From an uncultured Verrucomicrobia subdivision 3 bacterium (GTDB lineage: Bacteria > Verrucomicrobiota > Verrucomicrobiia > Limisphaerales > UBA11358), in contig CAJAQO010000094.1 in the NCBI GenBank assembly GCA_903944085.1, forward strand, positions 1-57,808: 57,808 nucleotides of DNA, read 5' to 3'. The notes under the pieces are model-generated. The model did no database searches, was not told where the DNA came from, and worked only from the letters and a program-made list of their open reading frames with translations. The translations under genes and the position numbers were made by a program. How positions within the stretch are numbered: the first letter of the stretch is position 1; each line of letters begins with the position of its first letter. Of this stretch, positions 8,546 through 20,551 are shown one piece after another.

Positions 8546-11500
8546 TGTTGCAGAATACGGTAGTAGCGATATGGGAAATTGGTCGCCTTTGGGTCCAAAA
8601 AGTTGAAGGCATTGGTCATGGCGATGTTGGTGCTGATCGGCGTCCACGTCGTGAAATTGGTCGTCGCCTGCAGCACATAATTGCTGCTGGTCACGCCGAC
8701 GAAGCCGAGCTGAAGCTGCTGGTTGGTCAGGAAACCGACCGAACTAAAATAGAGCGGCTGCACCAAAAACAGCGAGCTGACCGCGATGCTGTTGTTGAAG
8801 TTCGTTTCCAAGGCAAAGGCGGAAACCGTCACGTTGCTCATCAAATTGAACGTGCTGGAATAACGGAACGCATTGGTGGTCGGCTGCGAGCCGTCCAGCG
8901 TGTAAAAAATCGTCGCGTTGGTGTCCGGTGATGACAGCGTCACGTTCACTTTTGAAAAGAATGAGCCGCCGTTGGGCTGGATCGCCGGCGGTGCCAGCGC
9001 CGGTGTGCCGGGCAGGCTGTTGATCCAGGCCGTGATCACCGCCACCGCGTTGGTGTCAATTAGATTGCGGAAATCCGGCATCTGAATGTCCTGGTTCAGC
9101 GTGTTGATGCGCGACACCAGCACGGAACGCCAAATGTCCTTCGCCTTCACGACGCACGCGCCATCGGATATTCCCAGCGAAAACGCCGCCGGGAAATTCG
9201 TGATGTCCTGCTGCACCAGCGGCGTATCGTAACGCGCATCCCAGGTGATGCCCTGGCCGCCGGGCTGATGGCACTGCTCGCAATTTGCATCCAGATACGA
9301 ACGGACCCGCTCCTGCAGCGGCGCGCTTGAATTCGTCATCGCCGAGAGTTTGGAATAACCACCGATGGCCGCCTCGTTGAAAGCCGGATTGAACAGTCCC
9401 AGCCGGTTCAGCGTGCGCAGTTGGTTGTCCGTCACGCCGGTGGCGGGATAAGTCTGGCTGCCATTGAGCTGCCGCGCGTTGACACCGAGCACACTGACGC
9501 CAGAAGCATTGCCGGCAATGGCCGTGTTGTGGCATTCCTGGCAATCCGACGGGCTAGCGTAATACCAAGTCTGCGTCCGCATGCCGGTCGCGTTGGTGAT
9601 CAAAATATCTTCCGACAAACTGCCCGGAAGCAGATCCGCGTCGCTGTTGTCCGTCCGCCATTTGTAATTCACGCCATAGACCGAGCCATTATTGTCGCGC
9701 ACCAGCAACTCTGTTTCCAGCCGTCGCACCGTCGCATTGGTCTCGTTGACGATCAAATCAAAGTTTTTCACGAACACGCTGCCCGCCGGGAAGGTCCAGT
9801 AATTCGTCGGCTGAAATTGAATTTGCGCGCCGGGCGAAATGACGCCACCGCTGTTCGGCACCGCCATGAGCCAACTGCTCACCGCGTTGTCCTTCCACTG
9901 CGGCACGTTGGGCGCATACGGAATCAAGCCGGCCGCCGGCGTGCGATTGGCCGTGTTGCTGAACGCGCCGGTGCCCGACAACACGGCTGGCAGCGCGCCG
10001 TTGTAAGTCGTCGGCATGTTTAAGAACGCACTGACTGTGGCATTACTCGTCAAGCCATAGGCCAGTCCGCTGCCAGCAACCACCGTGATGTTGACTGGTG
10101 CCGAAGTGCTGCTCAATCCGCTGCCGTCCACGGCCACCGCCGTCAAAGTGTCATTGCCCTCAGCGATGCCGGTCACCGTGATGGTGTAAGGCGCATTCGT
10201 CACGCTGCCGAGATAGATTCCATTCAAATAGAAACTCACGAAGTTGATCGGATTGTAAAGCGCGTCGGCCTCGGCGCTGACGGTCACGCTCGCGGCGGCA
10301 GTGAAATTGGTTGCGCTGCCGGCCGGCACAATCAAGACGACGGCCGGTGGCGGATTGGTGAAGGGATAGAGTTGCGTCTGCGGCACAATTCCCTGCGGCG
10401 TCGAAGGACTGCCCCACGACAAGGATACGGACGCATTATTGGTCTTCTGGTAATAATCCAGTTCAAGGTTGTAGAGTTGTTGCGCGACGAGTGAAAGGCT
10501 ATTCGTGTGTAAAGTGGCATTGGTCTTGTCCACCCAGTCATTAATAAGCAACTGCCCGTTGATATAAAGTCGCACGCCATCGTCAGCGGTGGTGATGAAA
10601 TTGTAAATCTCGTTGTATTGCGGTTGAACGCAGCCGGTCCAGCGCGCGGTGAAGTTGGTGGTGCCGACGAGTGGACTTGGCCCGGCCGTGCCCCAGTTGA
10701 AATTGATCGTGGCGTTGGTCTGCACCACAGTCGGCGTGCCCGTGAATGGATTCGCGCTGGTGTGGTTGGCAAAAAACGCGCCGGTTAGCCCAATGCCATT
10801 GCCCGCTGCGGCGGAATTGATGAACGACGCGCTGGCGACGGCGCTGTTGACTCCGCCGGGCGCAGCGGCAATGGCTTGAACCAAAGCGTTGCTCGTAAGG
10901 TTGAACGGGCCGGAGTAAAGCGTCGAACCCGAAGTCGGCGTCGTGCCATCCAGCGTGTAATAAATCGAAACGCCCGCCGTCGTGTCCGCGAGCGAGATCA
11001 GGACAGAATTGGTGAAGGCCCCGCCGGCCGGCGAAATCGTCGGCGTTGGCAGAAAAATCGCCAGACCAAAAACGGACACGGCATATTGCGCGCCGACATA
11101 GACTTTGCCGCCGGCGATTACTGGTGGAGTCATCTTCACCGCACCGCCGGGATTGTCGCGCGCGAGATTCATGCTGGAGTTATAGAGTTCAATGGCGAGG
11201 TTCGTCGCGTTGTAGGCGTGCAACACGGCCGGGCCGCTGCTTAGATAGGCGTCGGCTTGAATAATCCAAGCGATGCCGTTGTTGGTGCCGTTTGCGGATA
11301 GCGTCGGCGTGGCACCCGGAAAACCAAAGCTGGTCGGGGAGCGCGAATCCGGCGTGGCCACAATGACTGCGTTCGTGATCAAAAATGCTTTCATCACGTC
11401 GCCGTTGCCCTGGTAATAAATCCGATGATTGAAATAGGCGGGCGAACTCCAGACGCCGCCGATCGCGCCCGGCAGTGACTGCACGATTTGACTGTCGTTT

Positions 11501-14500
11501 CCATTGATGCCATCGGTGCCGTTGTAATGCCCCATGTTGTCGCGATCCACCAGATAAATTGTTCCCTGCTTGCCCGCACCCACGATGAGATGCGGATGCG
11601 CCGCGCTGCCGACGTTATCCGGCAGCAATAACGGCCCGCCGGAGCCGAGATCCGCGTCGCTGTTTTGCAAACTAAGTTGGTTGTAAGGCGTAAAATAATC
11701 CGCGACCTGCAACTTATTGGTCGTTGAAAGTTTGACAAAGCTGTCAGCGTAGTCGCCGCCATTGGTATTGGCGCTAAACGAACCGTTCCCGGTTTCAAAA
11801 TATAAATTCGTGTTCGCGTCCACGGACAAGCCATTGCCGCCCATCCACAGCGAACCTTCACCGGCGTTCGCGCCAAACGCGGCTATGGTGGCGTTCGGCG
11901 TGGTGTTAAAAATATAGTTGGTCAGTAGGACGAGATTGGTCGCGTTAAAACCAATGACCCAGCCATGATAAGGATCGGTGTCGTCATGGCTCCCATAGGC
12001 GGCATATAGAATCCCGCCGGCGAGCGTCAGTGCGGGTCGCTGCATGTGTTGAACGGCTGAAAAGGTTACATTCGATCCGTTGCTGGTTTCCACGTAATTG
12101 TTTCCCGAAACGCCGGTGCCAGGCACCGAGGCCACGACTGGAACCGGACTATAAGGCTGCTCGTAACCGTTCGTAATGTTCAACGCATGTATGCGGTGAA
12201 AATAATTTGTGGAAACCCCGGCCACGACTTCGCGCGTGAAGGCGTCCACGTAAATCGTGCCGCTGACCGGATCAATCACCGGCGCGCTGGCCGCGCCTTC
12301 TTCCGGCACCACGTCGAGGTTGCCGACGCCGGGATGATACCGCGCACCGTATTCGAGACTCGGCGAAGGTGAAGATATGCCTAGGTTAGTCTTCCACAGC
12401 AAGCCGCCATTGGTGTCGCCGTTGCTGTCGGCGTCAAAGGCATAAACCGAGTCGTGCATGGTGGAGACAAACATGACGTTGCGCACGCCTCGGCCGGCGA
12501 TATTCACATTCGTCATGATCAACGGCTGCGCATAAACGTAGCCGTCCACGGAGTAAGAAAATAATTTGCCGAAGTCGTTGACGTTGACATTTGCCGGGGA
12601 AAGCAGTGTTTCATTTGTGTTCTGCCCTTGCCGCGTGTTGTCGTAATGATACGTCAGCACCGGAATCCGTGTGATTGTCAACGTGGTGAAAGTCTGGGAA
12701 GGTCCGCCCCACGTGACGCCAGCGGCATTCGAAACAGACGCGGCAAAATAATAGGTGGTGTTCGCGCTCAACGCGGCGACCTGCGCGTTGAAAGCTCCCG
12801 TTTGTGCGCCGAGGAAAACCTGTTTCGCCCACGCGGCTGGATTCATGCCACCATTGGACGGACCATAATAAAAGCTGGCCATTGGAGTCTGGTTGCCAGC
12901 GGAGATGATCTGGCCGTTCAGAACGGCGGAATTGGCTTGGACATTTGCGGCCGGCAAGTTTGTAACTGTCGCCACGACAAAGGTCGGCGTGGTAAACGAC
13001 AGCGCTGGCGTGGCCCAAGCCGCGCCGATGGAATTTGTCGCAAAGGCGGTAAAGTAATAAGTGGTATTTGCCGTCAAATTGGAAACACTCGCGGCAAATG
13101 ATCCGCTCCTCAAACCTAGTGACACAGAAGCTGGCCAAGCCACCGGATTTGTTCCGCCATTGCTGGTTCCATAGTAAATCGTCACCGCTGGAAACTGGCC
13201 GCCAGCGGAAAGCAATTGACCATTCAAGTTAGCGGAAGTGGGCAAGATGTTGGAAGCTGGGAGATTCGTCACCGCCGGAAGATTCGTCGCTCCAAGTGAA
13301 TTGTTGTGGAGGACAACCTCATTGGCCAGGCTGACGATGGAGTAAGAACCCGCATTCGCCGGCACTGCCCCCAGCCAGACCGGCACGGGATTGAAACTTC
13401 CCGAAACACTGCCGCCTCCGGTTAGTTTGAAAAGCACATAATCATTCGTCTGGTCCAGGCTTGCACCAGTTAGAAGAATGCCGACATTGATGCCGCCGCA
13501 AGTCAAAATGTTGCCCGCGCCAATCAAGGCAACCTGGTCGTTGCCGCCGCCGATGCCGTTGGTGTTGAGATTAAAATTTGCAGCCGCGCCGGCGGTGTAA
13601 GTAAGATTGCCGCTAATCATGTTAGTTGCACCGGTAAGCAGCATCCCATTCACGATTACGTTGCCCAAAATTAATCCATTGCCGCCCAAAATCTGGCCCG
13701 CGCCAACAACAAACGAACTTCCCAACTGGGATACGTCGAATGTCGCACCATGATTCACGGTTATATGCGGAGTCGCGGCTAGCGAACCGGCGCCGATAAG
13801 TTGGAGCACGCCGCCGTTGATGGTCGTGTTGCCGGAGTAAGTCTCGGTAGCTGTAAGAATGTTTGTGCCGCCGCTCACTAACAACGAGCCGCTGCCATTG
13901 ATGATATTGGAAACAACAACTCCTTTGCCGCTGCCAAAATTTAGGAAGGAATTATTGGTGACCAATCCAGTGCCAAGCGTCGCTGTCAGCACGGTATTGT
14001 CGTTTGTTGTGCCTAATTGCAGCGTGCCACCACTAATGATCGTCGCGCCGGTGTAAGTGTTGTTGGCATCCAAAGCCATGAGGCCCGATCCGGTTTTGAC
14101 CAGCACTCCCGGACTGCTGCCGTAATCGCCGGATGCGTCCGTCAATGGCGCTGAAACCGTGAGATCAGGACCGCCCACGCCGGTGAGCGCGACATTAAAC
14201 GTGGTGCCGCTGCCAAGCAAATGGTTGGCTTTGCCGTTGCCGGTGCTAACGGCAGAGGCTGAAGTTCCGCCAACCGTGACACTGCCAAGGAATTGGTAGC
14301 CTTGATAGTTGCCGCTGTCGCTTGCGCTTTGATTCAGCGTGCCGCCGTTGAGAATCATGTTTGGAATCGCATTGTAGCGCGAGGAGAACAATAGTCCGCT
14401 GATCACCATCGTCGGCAACGTGGCGGCGCTCATGCCGCCGCCGCCAAGGACATTGTTGACGGTAAAATTCAACGTCGCGTTGCTGCTTACCGTGATAGAG

Positions 14501-17139
14501 TTGCTCGCGACTTTAGCCCCCAAAGTGCAGGTGGCGCTGCCCGACGCCGCGAGCGTCGGAGCGGTCACGGAAACGCCGTTCAAAATCAGATTGCCGGTGA
14601 AGCTGTTGTTCACGCTGCTCAATGTCAACGCACCCGCGCCAGAAACACTCAGACCATTGGTGCCAGCGATTGTCGCGGAGAGATTGAGGCTTTGATTGCT
14701 GATGACAAGACTCGGCATATTGGTTCCGGCATCCACCGTCAGCACCCCACTGCCATTTAGCGTCCAGCCATAAGTGTTGCCTTGGTCTTTAAATAACATC
14801 TTGCCGATAGTCTCTGGACCGTTCACAGTGACGGTGGTGTTTACCGGCAGCGTCAACGTGCTGAAATCAGCGATGACACCGCTGCCGTTGCCCACTGCGC
14901 CAACATTCCAGTTGGCGGGAACGGACCAGGTTCCGCCTGCCGTGTTGGTCCAAATCGCGCCGGGAATAATGATATAGGTTGCACTGGCCACCGGGCTGAT
15001 GAGCGCGCTGGAATTGGTGGCATAAGCTTTGAGTGTCTCGGTTGTGCCTGCCGGGATGATGACGCCGCTGATCGGACTGGTTCCGGAAAAGCGCGTAACT
15101 GAGTTCGTCGGATTGCTGCCGTCCGTGGTATAGAAAATTGTTGAGCCCGCGTCCGCGCTGATCGTGACCGACTGCGCGCCGACATAAGTTCCAGCGGGCG
15201 GATTAAAGGTCGGTGCCGCCACACCAGAAATGACGCGGATGGAGCCATTAACGAGTAACTGCGATTTGTCCCAGCTTAAACCTGCGGCCAGCGGCGGAAG
15301 GTTATAGCTGGCAAAGCTACCGCTGTAGCTGGTTGAACTAAATAGCGTGAACGTGTCTCCCGTCGCGAGGCGATTGGTGTCACTCGTCAAATTGCTCACA
15401 ACGAGCGTGCCCGCGTAAGTTGCTGAAGTCATTCCTTGAAGCAAATCGCCGGAAATTATTCCGCCGGTTTTGTTAAGGCGCATCGCATTGGTGCTGCCTG
15501 AACTTAATGTCAGAGAATTGCTGATGGATAGCGTGCCCATGTTCGCGAAGGTGCCAGCCATGATGATTGCTCCTGGCTGAATTGTTGTTGCGCCATTGAT
15601 TGTGCCGGTGCCGTCCAAACTGCCGCCGCTGATCGTGACCATGCCGCTGCCTATCGAGCCATCAACCTCCAAGTTGCCGGCGCTGACCGTTGTGGCTCCG
15701 GCATAAGTGTTGGTGGCCGTCAAAATCAACGTGCCGGAACCGAGTTTGGTCAAAGGGGCTGTGCTGTTGCCGTTACCATTTTCTTCCACCACACACGCTA
15801 TCGTGAGCGTGCTGTTGGGCGCATTGCTGAAATAGCAGGACGCCGTGCGCAAACCGAACGGGCCGGAGCCGGTGATCAGATTGGTCGTGCCGGCGGCGGT
15901 TGAAATATAGTTCCCGAAAAAATTATACGCTTCGGCCGAGATGGTTGAGGTGATCGTGCCATTGGTCAGAATGATCGGGCGATAAAGCGTTTCCGACTGG
16001 TTGTTGATCTTCTTGAGCGTGCCGGCAATGGTCAGCGGGTTGGCGAGGGTGTAGCCGAGCGCGTCGTTGACGTTGCAATCCAGTTCCGCGCCGTTCAACA
16101 CGGTGATGGCGGAATTGCCGATGGGGCCGGTCGCCCCGCCGCTACCGGACAATTGCAGCACGCCGCCGCTCACGATCGTCGCGCCGCTGAAAGTGTTTGC
16201 TCCGGTCAGGCTCAGCACGCCCGCGCCGGTTTTGATGATGCCCACGCCACCCAGGTTGTTGTTGATGACGGCGCTGACGAGCAGATCCGGAGACGCCGTG
16301 CCGGCAGCGACGTTGAACGGAATCTGGTTGTTCGGTTGTCCGTCGCGCGTATTGAGTGTGCCCGTGATGGTCGAGGTGACATTGGTGGCAAACGTGTTGA
16401 TCGCCCAGCCGCCGCCCACGGCAAAGTGCGTGCCTGTGCCCGAGGTCGCAAGCGTTCCGCCCATCAGATTGACGGTCAGCCCCCAGCCTTGATCACCGTT
16501 GGCCGTGGTGGTGAAAGTTCCGCCAAAGAGGTTGAGATTAGTTACCCACACGCTGCCGCTGTAGCCTAGGGCATTGACGGCGGTGGCCGTGACCGACGCG
16601 CCCGGATTGACGGTCAAGGTGCCGCTCGAAAGCGTGCCGCTGCCGCCGTTGTTAGCAGATAAAATAAGGTTGCCTGCATTGACAGTGGTGACGCCGGAAA
16701 AAGTATTCAAGCCCGCGAGCATGAGATTGCCAGCGCCGGTTTTGGTCATGCCTGCCGTTCCGGCAAGCACCAAGCTGATAGTGTTTGTCTGACCGTTCAC
16801 CGTAATGGTCGGCGAACCACTGCCCACGGCCAAAGTCAGTGGTCCACCACTGCCCGTGCTGAATGTCCAACCATAGGTGTTGCCGGCATCGCCGAAAATC
16901 AGATTGCCGATGGTCCGCGCGCCATCCAGTGTCACCGTGGGTGCGGAACTCAAGGTCAGCGTGCCGAAGTTGGCGGTATTGCTGCCGGCAGCGACGATGC
17001 CGCCGTTCCAGTTGGTCGGGGCTGACCAACTGCCGCCAAGGGTATTGGTCCAGACAAAGTTGGTCTGCGCGTGAGCCGCCAGCCCGCAGACGAAAGCAGA
17101 GATCAGTGCGGATTTTCTGAGGAATGAAATGGTTTTCAT
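8542..17139 (-). CDS. Giant secreted multidomain protein: beta-strand repeats, PQQ-type propeller, PA14, dihaem cytochrome
   Basis: 2,865 aa from the ATG at 17139, where a signal peptide starts (MKTISFLRK...AAHAQ); the ATG ten codons upstream is less likely. Positions below count from that upstream ATG. Order: autotransporter-type beta-strand repeats (about 35-640; motifs such as KTGAG.L.L.G.NT[FY]SG), a chitobiase-C-like domain (about 650-730, YTTDGSNPT), a second repeat block (735-1290), two FN3-like domains (1300-1490), a PQQ-type beta-propeller (1500-2036, starting [11 protein letters not shown]), another chitobiase-C-like domain (2040-2113), PA14 (2127-2267, [14 protein letters not shown]), an Ig-like domain (2273-2367), a dihaem cytochrome domain (2369-2716; CQECH at 2543, CEQCH at 2630), a third chitobiase-C-like domain and a C-terminal domain. 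No autotransporter barrel is present, so another export route is needed. The cytochrome part is paralogous to the 18472-19854 product. Function unproven; a secreted redox/polysaccharide-binding protein is inferred. Confidence 0.9.
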
Positions 17140-17382
17140 GGCACCAGACCACTTATGCCGCCGGGACATTTTTCTTGAAGAAAGATCGTCCGCGCCGGGC
17201 TTTACAGATCGGAGCCGCTGGCAAATTCGTTTCGGAAATAATCACGTTTGTCGAATTCAGAAATTTCGTCGCTTGAAGGCGAAGCTGCCATATTTTGAAT
17301 AGTAAAGCAACGGATTAGATGGGCTGACAATAGTTCATCGTTGGAATTGTGTTCTGCACCCGGCTGATTTAAGCTGCGAAAC

Positions 17383-18468
17383 ATGCAGCCAAATTTTCGA
17401 CGGGCGCTGTCGGGCGCGTTTATTTTCGGCGTAATGCTCTTGGCGGCGGCTCCGGCCCAAAGCCAGCCGGGCGGCTATCAGGTTTTTGTCTCCAACGAAA
17501 AATCCGGCGACCTCACCGTCATCAGCAGCGGCGATTTCAAAGTCACCACCACTATTCCCGTCGGCAAACGCCCGCGCGGAATCCACGCGAGTCCGGACGG
17601 CAAGACGGTTTATGTCGCCTTGAGCGGCACGCCCGTGGAACCGCCGCCGCAGCTTGACGCCAACGGCAATCCCATCCTCCTGAAAAATCAGGCCAACGAT
17701 GACGACAAAGCTCCGGCTGACAAAGCCGCCGACGGCATCGGCTTGGTGGCTGCCGGGCAAAAAAAATTCCTGCGCAAAATCCCCGCGGGCTCCGATCCGG
17801 AACAGTTTTGCTTGAGCCCCGACGGATCGAAGATTTACATCGCCAACGAGGATGTCAGCGCCGCCACCATTCTGGACGCGGCGACCGGCAAGGTGGTCAC
17901 CTTCATTCCCGTGAGCCGCGAACCGGAGGGCGTGGGCGCGAGTCCTGACGGAAAATTTTTCTACGTCACCTGCGAAACCGCCGGCGATGTATTTGCGATT
18001 GACGCGCACACCTACAAAATTATTGGCCACGTCGTCGTGCATCCGCGTCCGCGCAGCGTGGCGTTTCTGCCTGACGGTTCGCGCGCGATCATCCCCTCGG
18101 AATCCGTCGGCGAGTTGAACGTGATTGACACGGCAAGCCAGTCGCTCGCCAAAGTCATCACGCTGCCGAAAGGCTCGCGTCCGCAGTGCGTGCTGGTTTC
18201 CCCGGACGGCAAAAAAATTTATGCCAGCACCGGACGCGGCGGCACGGTGGTCGTGGTGGATGCGAAATCATTTGAAGTGTTGAACACCATCTCCGTCGGC
18301 AAACGTCCGTGGGGCATCACCCTTTCGCCGGATGGAAAATATTTATTTTCCGCCAACGGCCCGTCGGACGATGTTTCCGTGGTTGACCTCGCGACGGAAA
18401 AGGAAATCGCACGCGTGAAGTCGCCCGGCAGCCCGTGGGGCATTGTTGCCGTGCCGGACCCGAAATAA
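17383..18468 (+). CDS. Exported YVTN-type beta-propeller protein
   Basis: 361 aa with a clear signal peptide (MQPNFRR...AAAPAQSQ). The mature part is made of YVTN-like propeller repeats of about 40 residues, each with an IPVG[KR].P[RW]G-type strand followed by SPDGK..Y (for example SPDGKTVYVALS, SPDGKKIYASTG, SPDGKYLFSANG). An acidic/lysine insertion near residues 105-125 interrupts the repeat rhythm. Such propellers are binding scaffolds or quinoprotein-like modules; no catalytic residues can be assigned. It is transcribed divergently from the giant gene across a 243-bp spacer that should hold both promoters, and it meets the dihaem cytochrome gene tail to tail with only 3 bp between stops. 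The position between two dihaem cytochrome genes suggests a shared process. Confidence 0.85.
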   Translation: MQPNFRRALSGAFIFGVMLLAAAPAQSQPGGYQVFVSNEKSGDLTVISSGDFKVTTTIPVGKRPRGIHASPDGKTVYVALSGTPVEPPPQLDANGNPILLKNQANDDDKAPADKAADGIGLVAAGQKKFLRKIPAGSDPEQFCLSPDGSKIYIANEDVSAATILDAATGKVVTFIPVSREPEGVGASPDGKFFYVTCETAGDVFAIDAHTYKIIGHVVVHPRPRSVAFLPDGSRAIIPSESVGELNVIDTASQSLAKVITLPKGSRPQCVLVSPDGKKIYASTGRGGTVVVVDAKSFEVLNTISVGKRPWGITLSPDGKYLFSANGPSDDVSVVDLATEKEIARVKSPGSPWGIVAVPDPK

Positions 18469-18471
18469 TTT

Positions 18472-19854
18472 TCATCTGCCGATCAGGAAAATTTCCTGCG
18501 TCGTAATGCTTTTGGTAAAGCCCGGTTTGAACGCCTTCGCGCGCAAGATGGTTGGGCTGGCCAGCAAGATCGGTTTTTCGTAAAGCAAATCCTCCGCGCT
18601 GGGCACGGTTCCATCCACGGTGTAACGGATGGTTGCGCCCGGTTCGCTTTTTAAAACGACAACGACAGGTTGGGCGAAGGTTCCACCGGGTGGCGAAATT
18701 TCCGGCGGCGGCAACACCGGCGGGCCGGGCTGGCTGTCAATCCATTCCTGCAACAACTTCATGCCGCGCCGGTCAATCGTGTTCCGCGCGAGTGGCGGCA
18801 TCTTGAAAGCTTCGACGGTGTTCGCCCGCAAAAAAAGCAGCGAACGCCAAATGTCGTTCGGCGCAATGATCCGCGCCCCGTCAATCCGCTCATTGATCAG
18901 CACGCGGCCTTGGATCAAGTTTTGTTGCGCCAGCGGCGTGTCATAACGCGCGTCGAAATTGGCGACCGTGCCTTCGGGCCGATGGCAGTGTGCGCAGTTG
19001 GCATCGAGATAGGAACGCGCGCGGTCCGCCAAACTGCGCGCCGGGTCGTCGAGCGAAGCCAGCTTTGGCAGATTTTCCAAATCGGCTTCGGCCAGATTGG
19101 TGGCGAACATTCCGATGTGGTTCCAGGCACGCAGTTCGTTGTCGGCGACACCGGAAGGAAAAGTGAATTCATGATTCAACTGCCGCGTCTTGACGCCCAG
19201 CACATAACCCGCATTGGCGGTGTGGCAGGTGAGGCAATCCTGGCGGCTGGGATAATACCACATTTGCGTCCGCACGCCGGTCACGGTTTTGATTAAAATG
19301 GACTCGGTCAAATTCGTGGCCAGCAGATCCGCATCGCGGTTGTCGGCGCGCCATTTGTAAGCGACGCCGTAAACCCCGCCGCGGTCATCGCACACCAGCA
19401 GCCGCGTTTCGAGGCGGTGCCTGACTTCGGGATGGGTTTCATCGGTTGCCAGTTCAAAATGTTTCACGAACACCGTGCCTTTGGGAAAAACCCATTCGCC
19501 GGCCGGCGCGAATTTTATTTTTTGATTTTCCGGCACGGACAGCCAGCGCGATTTTTCCGCGCCGTCGGACCAAAATGAAACGATGAGATCGTAAGGAATC
19601 AAACTATCGCTCGGCGTCAGCCGGGCCACGTCCTTGAACGCGCCGGTTTGCGAGAGCCGCGGCGGCAAAGCCCCGTCGGCGCGTGGCGGCATGGATAAAT
19701 AGGCCTTTGCTTCCGGCCGGGAACTCAAGACGTAAGTTGCGGCAAGTCCCGCCGAGGCGGGCTGCCAAAACTGAAGCGCCAAAAATAACCGCGCGGCCAA
19801 GGCCACCGTTTGGCCGCGAAAAAGTCGTTGGTGAAAGCGCGGCGCGGACGTCAT
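18472..19854 (-). CDS. Exported dihaem cytochrome with chitobiase-C-like domain
   Basis: 460 aa. The signal peptide covers about residues 1-38. The body aligns by eye with the cytochrome domain of the giant protein along its whole length: [82 protein letters not shown]. Haem sites are CLTCH (207-211) and CAHCH (287-291). After the haem domain comes ISPPGG.F...V.V.L.S..GATIRYTVDGT.P, the chitobiase-C-like fold that also follows the haem domain in the giant protein. The ATG overlaps the stop of the upstream gene by 4 bp (19851-19854), so the two are coupled. Likely an exported electron carrier or surface-associated redox protein; donor and acceptor unknown. Confidence 0.85.
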   Translation of the reverse strand: MTSAPRFHQRLFRGQTVALAARLFLALQFWQPASAGLAATYVLSSRPEAKAYLSMPPRADGALPPRLSQTGAFKDVARLTPSDSLIPYDLIVSFWSDGAEKSRWLSVPENQKIKFAPAGEWVFPKGTVFVKHFELATDETHPEVRHRLETRLLVCDDRGGVYGVAYKWRADNRDADLLATNLTESILIKTVTGVRTQMWYYPSRQDCLTCHTANAGYVLGVKTRQLNHEFTFPSGVADNELRAWNHIGMFATNLAEADLENLPKLASLDDPARSLADRARSYLDANCAHCHRPEGTVANFDARYDTPLAQQNLIQGRVLINERIDGARIIAPNDIWRSLLFLRANTVEAFKMPPLARNTIDRRGMKLLQEWIDSQPGPPVLPPPEISPPGGTFAQPVVVVLKSEPGATIRYTVDGTVPSAEDLLYEKPILLASPTILRAKAFKPGFTKSITTQEIFLIGR

Positions 19855-20390
19855 TTTGCTCCGTCCATGGCGGCGGCGGGCTGGCTTTCCAGAGCTTTTA
19901 AATTCAAGTCAACGGCTTTGAGCAGATTGGCGGAAAAATGGCGGACGGTCTTTTGGACGGTTCCCACCGAGTTATAGGTGTGTTGGCCGGCCGGATAGCC
20001 CAGCAGCACCACATAATCGTAAAGTTTCGGTTTGCCCCCGCGCAACTTCGGAAGGTCGGTGAGAAAAACCACGCCGACGCAAACCGAATCGGGCTCGTGA
20101 TTTTCGACCATGCCGGCGTCCCGATGCGCGGTCACACTGCCGGCAATGAGCCACGAACGGTTCAGCGGTGGCCGCAACAAATCGGTAAAGCCGCTGTCCA
20201 CCACCAGGCCGCCCGGCAACACCTTGAGAATTTTCCCGCAAATGAGCCGCCGGCCTTGCAGACATTCCGCGCGGATTTGCTCGGTGCGGTGGAGCGTTGA
20301 AACGGGCGCGTTGGTGGCCGGCAAATCAGCCGCCTGCGCCAGCCAAGTGAACGCGAGAAAAAAAATCCAGATGAAAAATTTGGCGCACAT
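19851..20390 (-). CDS. Small exported protein coupled to dihaem cytochrome
   Basis: 179 aa with a strong signal peptide (MCAKFFIWIFFLAFTWLAQA). The mature part is beta-rich, with two nearby Cys (AECLQGRRLICGKI) that could form a disulphide, a LVVDSGFTDLL strand, and VCVGVVFLTDLPKLRG and YDYVVLLGYPAGQHTY stretches. It resembles OB-fold or SH3-like small secreted proteins but I do not recognise the family. Its stop overlaps the ATG of the dihaem cytochrome gene (4 bp), so it is probably an operon partner such as a maturation or scaffold factor. That role is only inferred. Confidence 0.7.
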   Translation of the reverse strand: MCAKFFIWIFFLAFTWLAQAADLPATNAPVSTLHRTEQIRAECLQGRRLICGKILKVLPGGLVVDSGFTDLLRPPLNRSWLIAGSVTAHRDAGMVENHEPDSVCVGVVFLTDLPKLRGGKPKLYDYVVLLGYPAGQHTYNSVGTVQKTVRHFSANLLKAVDLNLKALESQPAAAMDGAK

Positions 20391-20551
20391 TTTTTTGCCG
20401 TCCGACTTTTAAAAACTCCGACGATTACATTTATCGGCGGGAAAAGCCGGACGGTTGAAAGCTAGTGGGTTCTGCCGCCTTTGTCCACGGCCACAACCAT
20501 GACAAAATTCACCGCGGCTTTGATCGCCCCGGACTGGCGCCACCGACGCCG

